From Mycolicibacterium llatzerense (GTDB taxonomy: Bacteria > Actinomycetota > Actinomycetes > Mycobacteriales > Mycobacteriaceae), in contig NZ_JXST01000046.1 in the NCBI RefSeq assembly GCF_000878195.1, positions 1 to 49,272 on the forward strand: 49,272 nucleotides of DNA. The letters run 5' to 3'. The notes below the pieces were generated by a model. It was not told where the DNA came from, made no database searches, and saw only the letters and a program-made list of their open reading frames with translations. This document shows positions 16,086-26,195 of this stretch, in pieces; positions within the stretch are counted from its first letter, which is position 1, and each line of letters opens with the position of its first letter. A program made the position numbers and the translations under genes.

Positions 16086-17411
16086 CTAGTTCTTCAAAGT
16101 CGAGAGATGACGCAGTGCGCTCAGGCCGGGCAGGAAGAAATACGCCCCGCCGCGCAGCGTGGTGAATGCCGGTAACCCCTTGTGTACCTTGCGGATCGGC
16201 CGCTTCGGGATCGTGAAGTCCAGCGTGCCGTCCTGGGTGCCGCAGATGGGGTCGTGTTCGTTGCCGAGCTCCTGGAACGCCGCGTCGTTGATCCACACGT
16301 TCTGAGCGAACTCGAACTGCCGCACCAGGCTGGCGCAGATCAGGAACATTCCCACGCCGCGTTCGACACCGTCGTCGGGCACGCCCTCCGGCAGTGCCGG
16401 CCCGTACGTGCCACTGCGCCGGATCAGCCTGCGCCGATTGGGATTCGGCTCGGTATCACGTGGATTGAGCCGACGCGCATGCGAGCCCAGCGGACACTTA
16501 TAGCCGTGCGGATCCATCGTGCCGTAGTCGAAGTCGTTGTTGCGCATCGGATCCGCACCGAGCTCGGGATCGTCGTGCTCAGGGGCCAGCACCAACGGAG
16601 CACCGCTGCGCCAGCGGCCCATGAACTTGGCCGCCAACAGCTCCTGGCTCTCGGCGTCCTCGGCGTTCTGCCGCAGATAGTCGCGGAAGACCCCGACATG
16701 CTCCTCCAGACGGCGGTATGCCATGAAACTGCCGTTGCGGGAAAGAGTATCGAGCGCAGGCTGATTCGATATCAGCCCCTCTTCGTCCGGATAGCCGAGC
16801 AGGAACTCGCCCGGGGCCAGCGCCCCACCCGCACCCGGGATCAACTCCTCGCCGGACCCCTGCATCTGCGGCTGGGATACCGGATCGCGGTACCCGAAGT
16901 GATCGTGGTCGTAGTCGAACGGCGCGGTGGCCGCCAGATCCAGATGCGACAGCGACCGCACCCCGGGGCAGCGGGCCAGCAGCGCGTCGTGTTCACCGAC
17001 GCACCGCACCCGTTCGTCGTCGTCCCGGGCGAACAGGATGACGATCGCGTGCAGATCGTCGCCCGCGAGCCCACCCACCCAATGCTCGGGTGCGGCCGCA
17101 CCGGTATCGCCGAGGATGTCGGCGCGGGCGGCCATGCCCTCCCGGAACTCGGCGGGGAAGGTGGCCAGCGCGTCCTCGTCAAGTCCCAACGCGCGCAAGC
17201 CGTTCCAGGCGAACGCCAGGTTGACCCACCGCTTGAAGATGTTGACCGTCTTGCGGACATCGGTCGCCGACTGCACGAGGGGAACCATCTCGGCCAGCCA
17301 GGCTTGGCCGGCTTCGGGAGTGTCGAAGGTCAGGAACTCGTACCGGCCGGTCAGATGAGGCGTCCCGGTCAGCATGATGTGCTGAATGTCGTCGAATTCG
17401 AGGGCTGTCAC
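16086..17411 (-). CDS. DyP-type haem peroxidase with a GYRDP motif
   Basis: A 441-residue protein starting at the GTG that overlaps the TGA of the upstream gene (GTGA). It carries DyP landmarks: HFGYRDPVSQP (173-177, with catalytic Asp176), CPLGSHARRLNPRD with the haem-ligand His311, RRSGTYGP with the distal Arg at 331/332, and FLICASLVRQFEFAQNVWIND near the C-terminus. DyPs use H2O2 to oxidise dyes, phenolics or lignin-like compounds. The usual GxxDG is GxxDP here; Asp is kept, and the Gly-to-Pro change would stiffen the distal loop. No Tat signal or encapsulin-targeting tail is visible. Length fits the larger DyP classes. Confidence 0.9.
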   Translation of the reverse strand: MTALEFDDIQHIMLTGTPHLTGRYEFLTFDTPEAGQAWLAEMVPLVQSATDVRKTVNIFKRWVNLAFAWNGLRALGLDEDALATFPAEFREGMAARADILGDTGAAAPEHWVGGLAGDDLHAIVILFARDDDERVRCVGEHDALLARCPGVRSLSHLDLAATAPFDYDHDHFGYRDPVSQPQMQGSGEELIPGAGGALAPGEFLLGYPDEEGLISNQPALDTLSRNGSFMAYRRLEEHVGVFRDYLRQNAEDAESQELLAAKFMGRWRSGAPLVLAPEHDDPELGADPMRNNDFDYGTMDPHGYKCPLGSHARRLNPRDTEPNPNRRRLIRRSGTYGPALPEGVPDDGVERGVGMFLICASLVRQFEFAQNVWINDAAFQELGNEHDPICGTQDGTLDFTIPKRPIRKVHKGLPAFTTLRGGAYFFLPGLSALRHLSTLKN

Positions 17412-17971
17412 TGCATTTGGTCCAACATCTCGGAGAACGCGGCCTTGAGCCGCAGGGCCTTCTTGACCTCGACGGAGGTGACGTACGGATACTCGCCGTA
17501 CTCCAGGAAGCTCGGTACCTGGTGCTCGCGGACGAACATGATGAAGGCCTCGGGGTTGGTCTTCCAATCCTCCGGGAAGCCCTCCAGGTGGGTGAACGCG
17601 GTGGTGATGCCGGTCGAGCTGAACAGCTTGACGGCGTCCTCGGTGTACTTGTCGAAGTCGGTATCGAAGATGCCCTGGTACTGGAAGTGCAGACCGGAGC
17701 CGACGTCGAACAGCTGCCACCGCAGGTAGTGCAGCTTCAGCGGGGCCAGGACGTCGGGCTGTGCGGCGACGGCGGCTTCGAGCTGTTTGCCGTAGTCGCG
17801 GATCGCCTGCTCATGGCCGTCGAGCACCTTGGCGATGATGTTGAAGCCGTAGCACGCCGGGGTGCGCGGGTAGACCGGTCCGTAGCGGCCGCGGGTCAGC
17901 TCGAAGTAGCCCTCCTTCGGGATGGCTAGAGCTGCGGGCTGGGTCCAATCGTCATTTCCGTTGTGCGCCAT
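17408..17971 (-). CDS. Conserved protein, first gene of the peroxidase operon
   Basis: A 187-residue soluble protein starting MAHNGNDDWTQ. It includes LKLHYLRWQLFDVGSGLHFQ and YQGIFDTDFDKYTEDAVKLF. These resemble the N-terminal ferredoxin-like half found in DyP-related proteins, where a strand HFARW... is followed by LLF.SNFDG...Y. It may be a stand-alone DyP-like or dimeric alpha-beta barrel partner; no haem-ligand motif is visible. The stop codon overlaps the GTG of the DyP gene, implying stoichiometric expression. I do not recognise a named family. The upstream 68 bp should hold the operon promoter. Confidence 0.75.
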   Translation of the reverse strand: MAHNGNDDWTQPAALAIPKEGYFELTRGRYGPVYPRTPACYGFNIIAKVLDGHEQAIRDYGKQLEAAVAAQPDVLAPLKLHYLRWQLFDVGSGLHFQYQGIFDTDFDKYTEDAVKLFSSTGITTAFTHLEGFPEDWKTNPEAFIMFVREHQVPSFLEYGEYPYVTSVEVKKALRLKAAFSEMLDQMQ

Positions 17972-18039
17972 GGCAACGAGATTATGAGCGCCGCGCAGGC
18001 ACGTCGTCCCCCGATTCGGGGGAAATCGTCGAAGCTGAC

Positions 18040-18768
18040 TCAGCCGCGGCTGACGGTGTTGGACCTGCCCGGATTCGGGATGTCCGGCGTCCCCGAGTGA
18101 TAGGTGACGTGGTTGTCCATGCCTGACGTGACGATCTTGTCGGCGGAGTCGACGGTCACGGTGTTCTCGATGCCGGATACCTGGACGGTCGAGCAGTGTC
18201 CGGTGATGGTGACGCTGTTGGACACCCCGCTGATGTTGATCGTGCGGTCGTTGCACGCCACGGTTCGGTGGCCACGCACGCCCGCGACCTGGATGGGCGC
18301 GTTGGGATCATCGGACTGCGGCGGCAATTCGACCAGGCCCGGTCCGGACATCACGGTGGTGCCGTTGACGACCACCGAGGATTCGTCGCCGGGGTGAGCC
18401 GGGGTCGGAACGGCGACCGAGACGCTGGGTTGCTGACCGGCGCTGGGCGGGAGAAACGTCGTGTGCTTCTTTCCGGTGAGGTTGGCGATGAAGACGATTC
18501 CCGCCACCACCGGACCCACCAACACTGCGAGGACGACGGCGCCCAAGATCATGCGACGTGCCGCGGTACTCGGCACCCCCGACGGCAGCGGCTGCGCCGG
18601 CCAGGTCTTCTGCGGTCGGCTGTACTGGGCAGAGTACGGCCGACTTGTGACCGGCGCCCGCGAGGACCACTGCTGGCCGGGTTCGGTCAGCTCCGAGGCC
18701 CGGGCCTGTTCGTTCATCGCGCGTTCGAGCTCGCGGATGCGGGCTTCGGGATCGTCGTCGCGACTCAT
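18040..18768 (-). CDS. DUF3060-type membrane protein
   Basis: A 242-residue protein. N-terminal cytoplasmic part with a short charged helix (RIRELERAMNEQARA), one transmembrane helix at about 73-95 (MILGAVVLAVLVGPVVAGIVFIA), then an external domain after a Pro/Ser linker. The outer domain has repeating short beta segments (NISGVSNSVTITGHCSTVQV, SGIENTVTVDSADKIVTSG) typical of DUF3060, predicted as a small right-handed beta-helix. Two cysteines (VACND, GHC) may pair. Function unknown. It lies just downstream of the response-regulator gene on the same strand (31 bp), possibly cotranscribed. Confidence 0.8.
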   Translation of the reverse strand: MSRDDDPEARIRELERAMNEQARASELTEPGQQWSSRAPVTSRPYSAQYSRPQKTWPAQPLPSGVPSTAARRMILGAVVLAVLVGPVVAGIVFIANLTGKKHTTFLPPSAGQQPSVSVAVPTPAHPGDESSVVVNGTTVMSGPGLVELPPQSDDPNAPIQVAGVRGHRTVACNDRTINISGVSNSVTITGHCSTVQVSGIENTVTVDSADKIVTSGMDNHVTYHSGTPDIPNPGRSNTVSRG

Positions 18769-18799
18769 GTTCCGATGCTGTCACACCCGGCGGGGCGGC

Positions 18800-19489
18800 T
18801 CAACGCCACAGGTAGCGGGTCTTGGGCCGGCCGGTCCCGCCGTATTCGCTTCGGCGCGTGACCGTTCCGTCGTCCGCCAGCCGTTCCAGATAGCGCCACG
18901 CGGTCACTCGGGCCACCCCGACCGCCTTCGCGGCCTCGTCTGCGGTCAGCCCGTCGGGACTGTCCCGCACCGCGCGGGCGATATCGTCGTTGGTCAGCGT
19001 GGCGGCGCCCTTCGGGGCCGCGGATTTGTCTGCGCCGGTGCGTAATTCGGCGAGCGCCCGGTCCACCTCGGCTTGGCTCGCGGCGTCTACCCCGGCCGGC
19101 AGCGCCGTCCGGTATCGCTGATAGCGATCCAACCGGTCCCGGAACGCGGCGAACGTGAAGGGCTTCAACAGGTAGGCCAGCGCACCGTGCGCGACGGCCG
19201 CCCGCACCATTTCGAGGTCGCGCTCGGAGGTGATGGCGATGATGTCCGGCGCCGGCCGCAGCCCGGACAGCGCCGAGGCCAGGCTGATCCCGGTGGCGTC
19301 GGGCAACCCGAGGTCCAGCAGCACCAGGTCGACGGGCTCGTCGGTGGTGGTCGCGCGGCTGGCGAACTGCATCGCCTCACGTGCGGTGTGTGCCACCGCT
19401 GCGACGGAAAAACCTTCCAGCCGTTCGACATACGTGCGGTGGGCCTCGGCGATCAGCGGGTCGTCGTCGACGATCAGCACCCTGGTCAT
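18800..19489 (-). CDS. DcuR/CitB-type response regulator
   Basis: A 229-residue protein. Receiver domain 1-120 with acidic VDDD (8-10), phosphoacceptor Asp59 in LVLLDLGLPD, and YLLKPF (Lys near 108). The C-terminal part (about 165-229) is a winged/HTR-type helix-turn-helix: DGLTADEAAKAVGVARVTAW then RYLERLADDGTVTRR. This is the arrangement of CitB/DcuR regulators of C4-dicarboxylate and citrate use. Its ATG overlaps the stop of the sensor kinase (ATGA), so the pair is coupled. The divergent dctA gene is the obvious target. Confidence 0.93.
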   Translation of the reverse strand: MTRVLIVDDDPLIAEAHRTYVERLEGFSVAAVAHTAREAMQFASRATTTDEPVDLVLLDLGLPDATGISLASALSGLRPAPDIIAITSERDLEMVRAAVAHGALAYLLKPFTFAAFRDRLDRYQRYRTALPAGVDAASQAEVDRALAELRTGADKSAAPKGAATLTNDDIARAVRDSPDGLTADEAAKAVGVARVTAWRYLERLADDGTVTRRSEYGGTGRPKTRYLWR

Positions 19490-21048
19490 CTGAGTACCGC
19501 CGGGATCGTCACCGAGACCACCGACCCGTAGCTGACGTCCGACTCGAGGGTGCCCCCGTGCCGCTTGACCACCTGCGCCACCAGGGCCAGGCCGAGGCCG
19601 TGCCCCGGCGCCGATTTCGTCGAATAGCCCCGGCGCATGGCGTTTTCGAAGGTCTCCGGGTCCATGCCGGAGCCGCTGTCGGCCACCCGCAGCACCAGTT
19701 CGGCACCCGGCTCGCAGCGCACCGTCACCTCAATCCACGGCTCGTCGCGGTCGCAAGCATCCATCGCGTTGTCGATCAGGTTGCCCAGCACCGTCACCAT
19801 CTCCTGCCCGGTCAGCGGTAGATATGAAGTGTCCGAAGGCAATTGCGAGTCCAACGTGACGGTGAACTCGATACCACGCTCGTTGGCTTGTGCGCTCTTG
19901 CCCAGCAGCAGCGCCACCAGTGCGGGTTCATGGACCTCGCTGGATAGCCGGTCGACGAGTCGCTGCGACAGCTCCAGTTCGTCGGTGGCGAAGGCGACGG
20001 CGTCCGACGGGCGGCCCATCTCGACCATGGTGATCACCGTGTGCAGTTTGTTGGCGGCTTCGTGCGCCTGCGCCCGCAACGAATCGGTGAGGACCTTCAG
20101 TGAGCTGAGTTCGCCCAGGGTGCTTTGCAATTCGGTGCGGTCCCGGATCGTCACGACCTCCGAACCCGCGGCACCGAACACCGGTGAGCGGCTCACCACC
20201 AGCACCCGCTCGTCGGTGACGTGGACCTCGTCGCGCACGCCGGGGTCAGCGGCGCGCAGGAACTCCGGCAGATCGGACAGTGCCACCGTGCCCGGCGGCA
20301 GGGCCAGCAGGCGGCGCGCCTCGTCGTTGGCCAGCGCCACACGGCCCTTCTCGAGCACCAGCAGACCTTCCGAGACCGAATGCAGGACGGCGTCGTGGTG
20401 CTCGTACATCACGCGCAGTTCCTCCGGCCGCAGGCCGTGCGTCTGACGGAGCAGCCGGCGCCGGATCAGCCAGGCGCCGGCCAATGAAAGAGCAAGGGCG
20501 GCAAGGCTGATCGCCGCGATCACGGGAATCTGGTGGCGCCACTGCGCGGTCAGTGTGGTCTCGGTGATGCCCGCGGCGACCAGACCCAGCACCCGTCCGG
20601 AACCGTCCCGAACCGGGGCGATGGTGCGTACCGACCGGCCGAGCGTCCCGGTGTAGAACTCGGTGAACGTCTGGCCTTTCAGGGCCGGCTCCATGGTCCC
20701 CAGATAGTGGGCGCCGATCCGGCTCGGGTCGGTGTGGGTGAACCGGGTGCCGTCGGGCGCCATGACGGTGATGAACGCGACCCCGGTCTGTGCCCGAACG
20801 GTTTCGGTGACCGGCTGGAGCACCTCGGTGGCTCGGCCCGCCTGCAGCGCGGCCGCTGTCGATGGGGCATCGGCCAGCGCCGTGACGACGCCGGTCAGTA
20901 ATTGCTTGGCCGCGGCGTCGTTGGTGCGGCGCGATTGCACCAGCGCCAGCGCGCTACCGGCGGCCAGCACCACGATGATGATCGCGATCTGCAGCGCGAC
21001 GATCTGCCCAGCCAGAGACCAGCGCGGCGCGGCCGGCCATCTGCGCAT
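19486..21048 (-). CDS. DcuS/CitA-type sensor histidine kinase
   Basis: A 520-residue kinase from MRRWPAAPRWSL. TM1 at about 15-37, an extracytoplasmic PASp/dCache-like sensor (40-170, with TVMAPDGTRFTHTDPSRIGA), TM2 at about 174-195, cytoplasmic PAS (about 215-310), then the SpoOB-like phosphoacceptor His329 in RAQAHEAANKLHT. C-terminal HATPase has N-box NLIDNAMDAC, DSGSGM and GHGLGLALV. CitA/DcuS relatives sense C4-dicarboxylates or citrate directly in the periplasm. Transcribed away from dctA across a 117-bp shared intergenic region. Confidence 0.93.
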   Translation of the reverse strand: MRRWPAAPRWSLAGQIVALQIAIIIVVLAAGSALALVQSRRTNDAAAKQLLTGVVTALADAPSTAAALQAGRATEVLQPVTETVRAQTGVAFITVMAPDGTRFTHTDPSRIGAHYLGTMEPALKGQTFTEFYTGTLGRSVRTIAPVRDGSGRVLGLVAAGITETTLTAQWRHQIPVIAAISLAALALSLAGAWLIRRRLLRQTHGLRPEELRVMYEHHDAVLHSVSEGLLVLEKGRVALANDEARRLLALPPGTVALSDLPEFLRAADPGVRDEVHVTDERVLVVSRSPVFGAAGSEVVTIRDRTELQSTLGELSSLKVLTDSLRAQAHEAANKLHTVITMVEMGRPSDAVAFATDELELSQRLVDRLSSEVHEPALVALLLGKSAQANERGIEFTVTLDSQLPSDTSYLPLTGQEMVTVLGNLIDNAMDACDRDEPWIEVTVRCEPGAELVLRVADSGSGMDPETFENAMRRGYSTKSAPGHGLGLALVAQVVKRHGGTLESDVSYGSVVSVTIPAVLR

Positions 21049-21062
21049 CCCTGCGTCCTTCT

Positions 21063-21108
21063 GTGAACTTCCGTGAACGAAATGAACATATGCGTGACGT
21101 GCCTCACG
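21063..21108. promoter_or_regulatory. TGAAC repeats between the kinase gene and dctA
   Basis: GTGAAC at 21063, GTGAAC at 21073 and ATGAAC at 21082 are spaced 10 and 9 bp, one helix turn. They are followed by CGTGA-6-TCACG at 21093-21108. They lie in the divergent promoter region and are good candidates for response-regulator binding. A similar ATGAAC/GTGAAC pair (11-bp spacing) occurs at 22511-22527, just after dctA. Confidence 0.5.
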
Positions 21109-21165
21109 TTCTGGACCAACATCCTTGCAGAAGTTTTCGCCATCGAGGCCGGAGGATTCCCCGAC

Positions 21166-22497
21166 ATGACTGATCAAGCGCCGCGTCGCGACCGCACGCA
21201 CTGGCTGTACATCGCCGTGCTCGTCGCCGTCGTCGGCGGTGTGGCCGTTGGCCTCATCGCACCGGGGGTGGGCAAGGACATCGCGATCCTCGGCACCCTG
21301 TTCGTCAACCTGATCAAGATGATGATCACCCCGGTCATCTTCTGCACGATCGTGCTGGGCATCGGCTCGGTGCGCAAAGCGGCGACCGTCGGCAAGATCG
21401 GTGGCCTGTCGCTCGCCTACTTCCTGCTGATGTCGACGGTGGCGCTGGCCATCGGCCTCGTCGTCGGCAACCTTCTGAGCCCCGGATCAGGCCTGCACCT
21501 GTCCGCGCAGGCGACCGGCCAGGGCGCGAAACTGGCTCAGAAGGCGCACGAGGCGGGCGGTCTCATGGACTTCGTCTCGCACATCATCCCCGAGACCTTG
21601 CTGTCCGCTCTGACCAGTGGAAACGTGCTGCAGGCCCTGTTCATCGCGCTGCTCGTCGGATTCGCCGTGCAGGCGATGGGCACCGCCGGCGAACCCGTCC
21701 TGCGGGGCGTCGAGCACCTGCAGAAGTTGGTGTTCCGGGTGCTGAGCATGATCCTGTGGCTGGCCCCGATCGGCGCCTTCGGCGCGATGGCGGGCGTCGT
21801 CGGCCAGACCGGCTGGAAGGCGGTCACCCAGCTGCTGACCCTGATGCTCGGCTTCTACGTGACCTGCATCGTCTTCGTCTTCGGTGTGCTCGGGGTGGTG
21901 CTGTGGTCGGTGACGCGGATGTCGATCTTCCGGCTGGTCCGCTACCTGGCCCGCGAGTACCTGCTGATCTTCTCGACGTCGTCGTCGGAGTCGGCGCTGC
22001 CCCGGCTGATCGCCAAGATGGAACACCTGGGCGTGGACCGCAGCACCGTCGGCGTCGTGGTGCCGACCGGCTACTCGTTCAACCTCGACGGGACCGCGAT
22101 CTACCTGACCATGGCGGCGCTGTTCATCGCCGACGCCATGGGACGGCCGATGGCGATCGGGGAGCAGCTGGCGCTGCTCGTCTTCATGATCGTCGCCTCC
22201 AAGGGCGCTGCCGGCGTCACCGGCGCCGGCCTCGCGACGCTGGCCGGAGGCCTGCAGAGTCACCGCCCGGACCTGCTGGACGGGGTCGGCCTGATCGTGG
22301 GTATCGACCGGTTCATGTCGGAGGCGCGGGCCGTCACCAACTTCTCAGGTAACGCGGTCGCCACGGTGCTGATCGGATCGTGGACCGGGACACTCGACCG
22401 CGCGAAGGCCGAGGCGGTGTTGCACGGCGCCGATCCGTTCGACGAACTGACGATGCTCGATTCGGGTGTCCCCAGCCCGTCCGCAACGTCGGTGTGA
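21166..22497 (+). CDS. dctA: C4-dicarboxylate/proton symporter DctA
   Basis: A 443-residue protein. The ATG (MTDQAPRRDR) is preceded by GGAGGA at 21151. It has eight or so hydrophobic helices of the DAACS fold: FVNLIKMMITPVIFCTIVLG, the Ser-rich hairpin FSTSSSESALPRL, the TM7 motif GYSFNLDGTAIYLTMAALFIA and VASKGAAGVTGAG, then the TM8 binding motif FMSEARAVTNFSGNAVAT. DctA imports succinate, fumarate and malate. The divergent DcuS/DcuR-like pair most likely induces it when dicarboxylates are present. Confidence 0.94.
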   Translation: MTDQAPRRDRTHWLYIAVLVAVVGGVAVGLIAPGVGKDIAILGTLFVNLIKMMITPVIFCTIVLGIGSVRKAATVGKIGGLSLAYFLLMSTVALAIGLVVGNLLSPGSGLHLSAQATGQGAKLAQKAHEAGGLMDFVSHIIPETLLSALTSGNVLQALFIALLVGFAVQAMGTAGEPVLRGVEHLQKLVFRVLSMILWLAPIGAFGAMAGVVGQTGWKAVTQLLTLMLGFYVTCIVFVFGVLGVVLWSVTRMSIFRLVRYLAREYLLIFSTSSSESALPRLIAKMEHLGVDRSTVGVVVPTGYSFNLDGTAIYLTMAALFIADAMGRPMAIGEQLALLVFMIVASKGAAGVTGAGLATLAGGLQSHRPDLLDGVGLIVGIDRFMSEARAVTNFSGNAVATVLIGSWTGTLDRAKAEAVLHGADPFDELTMLDSGVPSPSATSV

Positions 22498-22856
22498 CGC
22501 CCGTCTCATCATGAACAAAATGTGAACTCGTCGATAACAGCGAATCTCAAGCCCAGTTCAGGCGGGTGCTGACGCCCTAACGATCTTGATGAACAGAAGT
22601 GGGGCCTGAGTTGTATCGTGCGGATGAGACGGATGGGATTCAATGCGTTCGTGTCGCGGTGTGATGTTTCGCTCACTTTGCCTGGGAATGTCGGGAAACA
22701 GTGTTTGGAAACCCTCAGAAATGAGGTCTGCCTGAGTTTGCTCAAATTGAATTTGCCTGATGTTTACCCAGGTCGGAGCGTCGATCGCCTTTGATAACAA
22801 GTGCATAACAATTCGCACCTTAAGTAACTCCTAAGAGCACCTGTTCAATTCGCGAT
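22498..22856. other. Low-GC intergenic stretch upstream of the beta-propeller gene
   Basis: About 360 bp, clearly less GC-rich than the flanks. It holds a TGAAC pair at 22511-22527 and an 86-codon minus-strand open frame (22558-22818) with no domain or ribosome binding site, probably spurious. In M. tuberculosis the corresponding Rv1057 promoter is AT-rich and controlled by several stress regulators (TrcR, MprA, SigE), as I recall; the AT-rich 22700-22850 part may play that role here. Confidence 0.4.
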
Positions 22857-24023
22857 GTGGCGTCGCTGAAGCCGTCCGGAATGTCGGTGGGGATCACTAC
22901 ACTTCTTGAAAGCAGCGCTCATCCGGGCGCACCCGGACGGGAAATCGACTACCGGCGCGTTGCCGCGCTGGCGGAGGTACCGAAGATCGTGGCAAATAAT
23001 AACGCTCGTGCAAAAGCGAAGCGGGCGGGCGCCCAGGCGCTGCGCGGAACCATGGACATCGCGCAGGTTGGCCGCGGCACCATCGCCGACATCGCCGAGA
23101 GCGCGGGCCAGTTGGTCGCGACCAGCTACGCCGACAACATGGTGTCGCTGATCGAGCCGCGCAGCCGCAGCATCCGCGATATCGCCGTCGACGGTGAGCC
23201 GTTCGCGGTCGTCGCCACCGATGACCGGGCCTACGTCGCCGTGTCGGGTGCCGAATTCGACGGCATCGCCGTCATCGACGTCGTCACCGGTGCCGAGCTG
23301 GCCGCCTACCCGCTGGCCTCCGGCGTCAGCGCCCTGGCAGTCAGCCCCGACGGCAAGCGCGTGTTCGCAGGCCGCGCTGGTGACGCCTACATCGACGTCG
23401 CCGTCATCGACATCACCGCCGACCGCGTCGGCACCATCGAGATCGCCACCGGTGCCGCCATCAGCATCGACGCCCTCTCGGTCGACCACACCGGTCGCCG
23501 GCTCTACGTCGCCACCACCGACGAGATGGGCAGCCAGCTGGTCGTCGTCGACACCGAGACCGCGCGCATCCGCAACACCATCGTCATCGGTGCCCCGATC
23601 CGCAGCCTGGCGCTCGGCCCGGACAACACCGCCTACGTGCTGACCTCGGACCTGACCGCCCGCGGTGAGGTGCACGTCGTCGACCTGGCCGCCGGCCGCG
23701 TGACCGGTCGCTTCGCCGTCGGTGACGCCCCGACCCAGCTGGTGCTCGGTGCCGACGGCACCCGCGCCTACGTGGTCGACTACGACCGCGTCTCGGTGTT
23801 CTGCACCCAGACCAACGCGGTCGTCGACACCATCACCGCCGATGTCCAGCCGTCCTGCGTCACCGTCAGCCGCGACGGATCGCGGCTCTACGTCGCGGAC
23901 GTGGCCGGTGACGTCACCGCGGTCGCCGTCGAGGCGCCCAAGCCGCTGCTCTACTCGCAGTTCATGGCGACCAAGTCCGTGGCCATGAACGACGTGCGCG
24001 CGCTGGAGCCCGCGACCGTCTGA
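22857..24023 (+). CDS. YncE-like beta-propeller protein (Rv1057-like)
   Basis: A 388-residue protein from GTG at 22857; ATG at 22881 is an alternative start. From about residue 80 onward it is a series of blades with the pattern 'V...DG...YVA....D.V.VID..TG', for example GIAVIDVVTGAELAAYPLAS, ALAVSPDGKRVFAGRAGDAY and LVVVDTETARIRNTIVIGAP: a YncE/NHL-type seven-bladed propeller. No signal peptide. Its position ahead of fadD14 matches Rv1057 of M. tuberculosis, an envelope-stress-responsive gene of unknown biochemistry. A bidirectional hairpin follows immediately. Confidence 0.85.
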   Translation: MASLKPSGMSVGITTLLESSAHPGAPGREIDYRRVAALAEVPKIVANNNARAKAKRAGAQALRGTMDIAQVGRGTIADIAESAGQLVATSYADNMVSLIEPRSRSIRDIAVDGEPFAVVATDDRAYVAVSGAEFDGIAVIDVVTGAELAAYPLASGVSALAVSPDGKRVFAGRAGDAYIDVAVIDITADRVGTIEIATGAAISIDALSVDHTGRRLYVATTDEMGSQLVVVDTETARIRNTIVIGAPIRSLALGPDNTAYVLTSDLTARGEVHVVDLAAGRVTGRFAVGDAPTQLVLGADGTRAYVVDYDRVSVFCTQTNAVVDTITADVQPSCVTVSRDGSRLYVADVAGDVTAVAVEAPKPLLYSQFMATKSVAMNDVRALEPATV

Positions 24024-24034
24024 TCAGTCCAAAG

Positions 24035-24067
24035 AGAACGCCCCCACTGTGAAGGTGGGGGCGTTCT
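24035..24067. terminator. Bidirectional terminator hairpin
   Basis: AGAACGCCCCCAC (24035-24047) pairs perfectly with 24055-24067 across a 7-nt loop. It lies 12 bp after the beta-propeller stop and 12 bp after the stop of the convergent minus-strand gene. Confidence 0.85.
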
Positions 24068-24078
24068 GCGTTGTGCGG

Positions 24079-24396
24079 CTAGTGCGTGCCCGTGCAGTCG
24101 AGCGACACCGAAATGGTCTTGCTGGTCTGCGGCAGCAGGATGGAGTTGCCGTTGCGGCCCAGGACCGGTCCGGCGAACGGCACCCACTGCGTGGTCGACT
24201 GCGGATTGCGCACACTGGATACGCTGCACTGGGACATCGGCGCCGTCCCCAGCTTGTCGATCGTGACCACATAGCCCTCGGACTGCAGCCGGTTGATCGT
24301 GTCTTGTGCCGTTTCAGCAGCGGCCAATCCCGCCGGTGCCAGCACAGTCAGCGCAGCTCCGGCCATCGCTGCGGCGAGCGTCCAATTCCTGCGCAT
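24079..24396 (-). CDS. Small secreted protein
   Basis: A 105-residue protein. ATG (MRRNWTLAAAMAG) is preceded by AGGAGAAA 3 nt upstream. Residues 1-26 are a Sec signal ending LAAAE. The mature part has an amphipathic helix (TAQDTINRLQSEGYVVTIDK) and beta segments (SKTISVSLDCTGTH), with two cysteines (SQCSV and LDC) likely disulphide-bonded. This helix-plus-hairpin pattern is common among small secreted mycobacterial proteins. Function unknown. Divergent from fadD14 across 100 bp. Confidence 0.85.
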   Translation of the reverse strand: MRRNWTLAAAMAGAALTVLAPAGLAAAETAQDTINRLQSEGYVVTIDKLGTAPMSQCSVSSVRNPQSTTQWVPFAGPVLGRNGNSILLPQTSKTISVSLDCTGTH

Positions 24397-24496
24397 GATT
24401 TTCTCCTGTCGTGCCAACACTAATCATCCTCCTACCTGGCAGGGTCGGCTAGCATCTCGACATCCCAGCGGCAGCAACCCAGAGGCGAAATTCACG

Positions 24497-26125
<1,629 letters not shown>

Positions 26126-26131
26126 TTCCCT

Positions 26132-26192
26132 CGCGAGCAGACGCGAAACTGTCGTATTTCGGCCAAAAACGACAGTTTTGTGTCTGCTCGCG
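26132..26192. repeat. Palindromic dispersed element acting as bidirectional terminator
   Basis: Two 23-nt arms (26132-26154 and 26170-26192) beginning CGCGAGCAGACGC are complementary except for two G-T pairs, with a 15-nt loop. The element sits in the 70-bp gap between convergent fadD14 and the hydrolase gene. A second copy with nearly the same arm sequence is at 27715-27775. Confidence 0.85.
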
Positions 26193-26195
26193 GGA

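Noticed and set aside
16182..17729. 515-codon plus-strand frame
   Set aside because: Runs opposite the DyP peroxidase, whose motifs are clear; the frame is a by-product of high GC.
22558..22818. 86-codon minus-strand frame in the low-GC gap
   Set aside because: Low-GC codon use unlike local genes, no Shine-Dalgarno, no motif; more likely promoter DNA.
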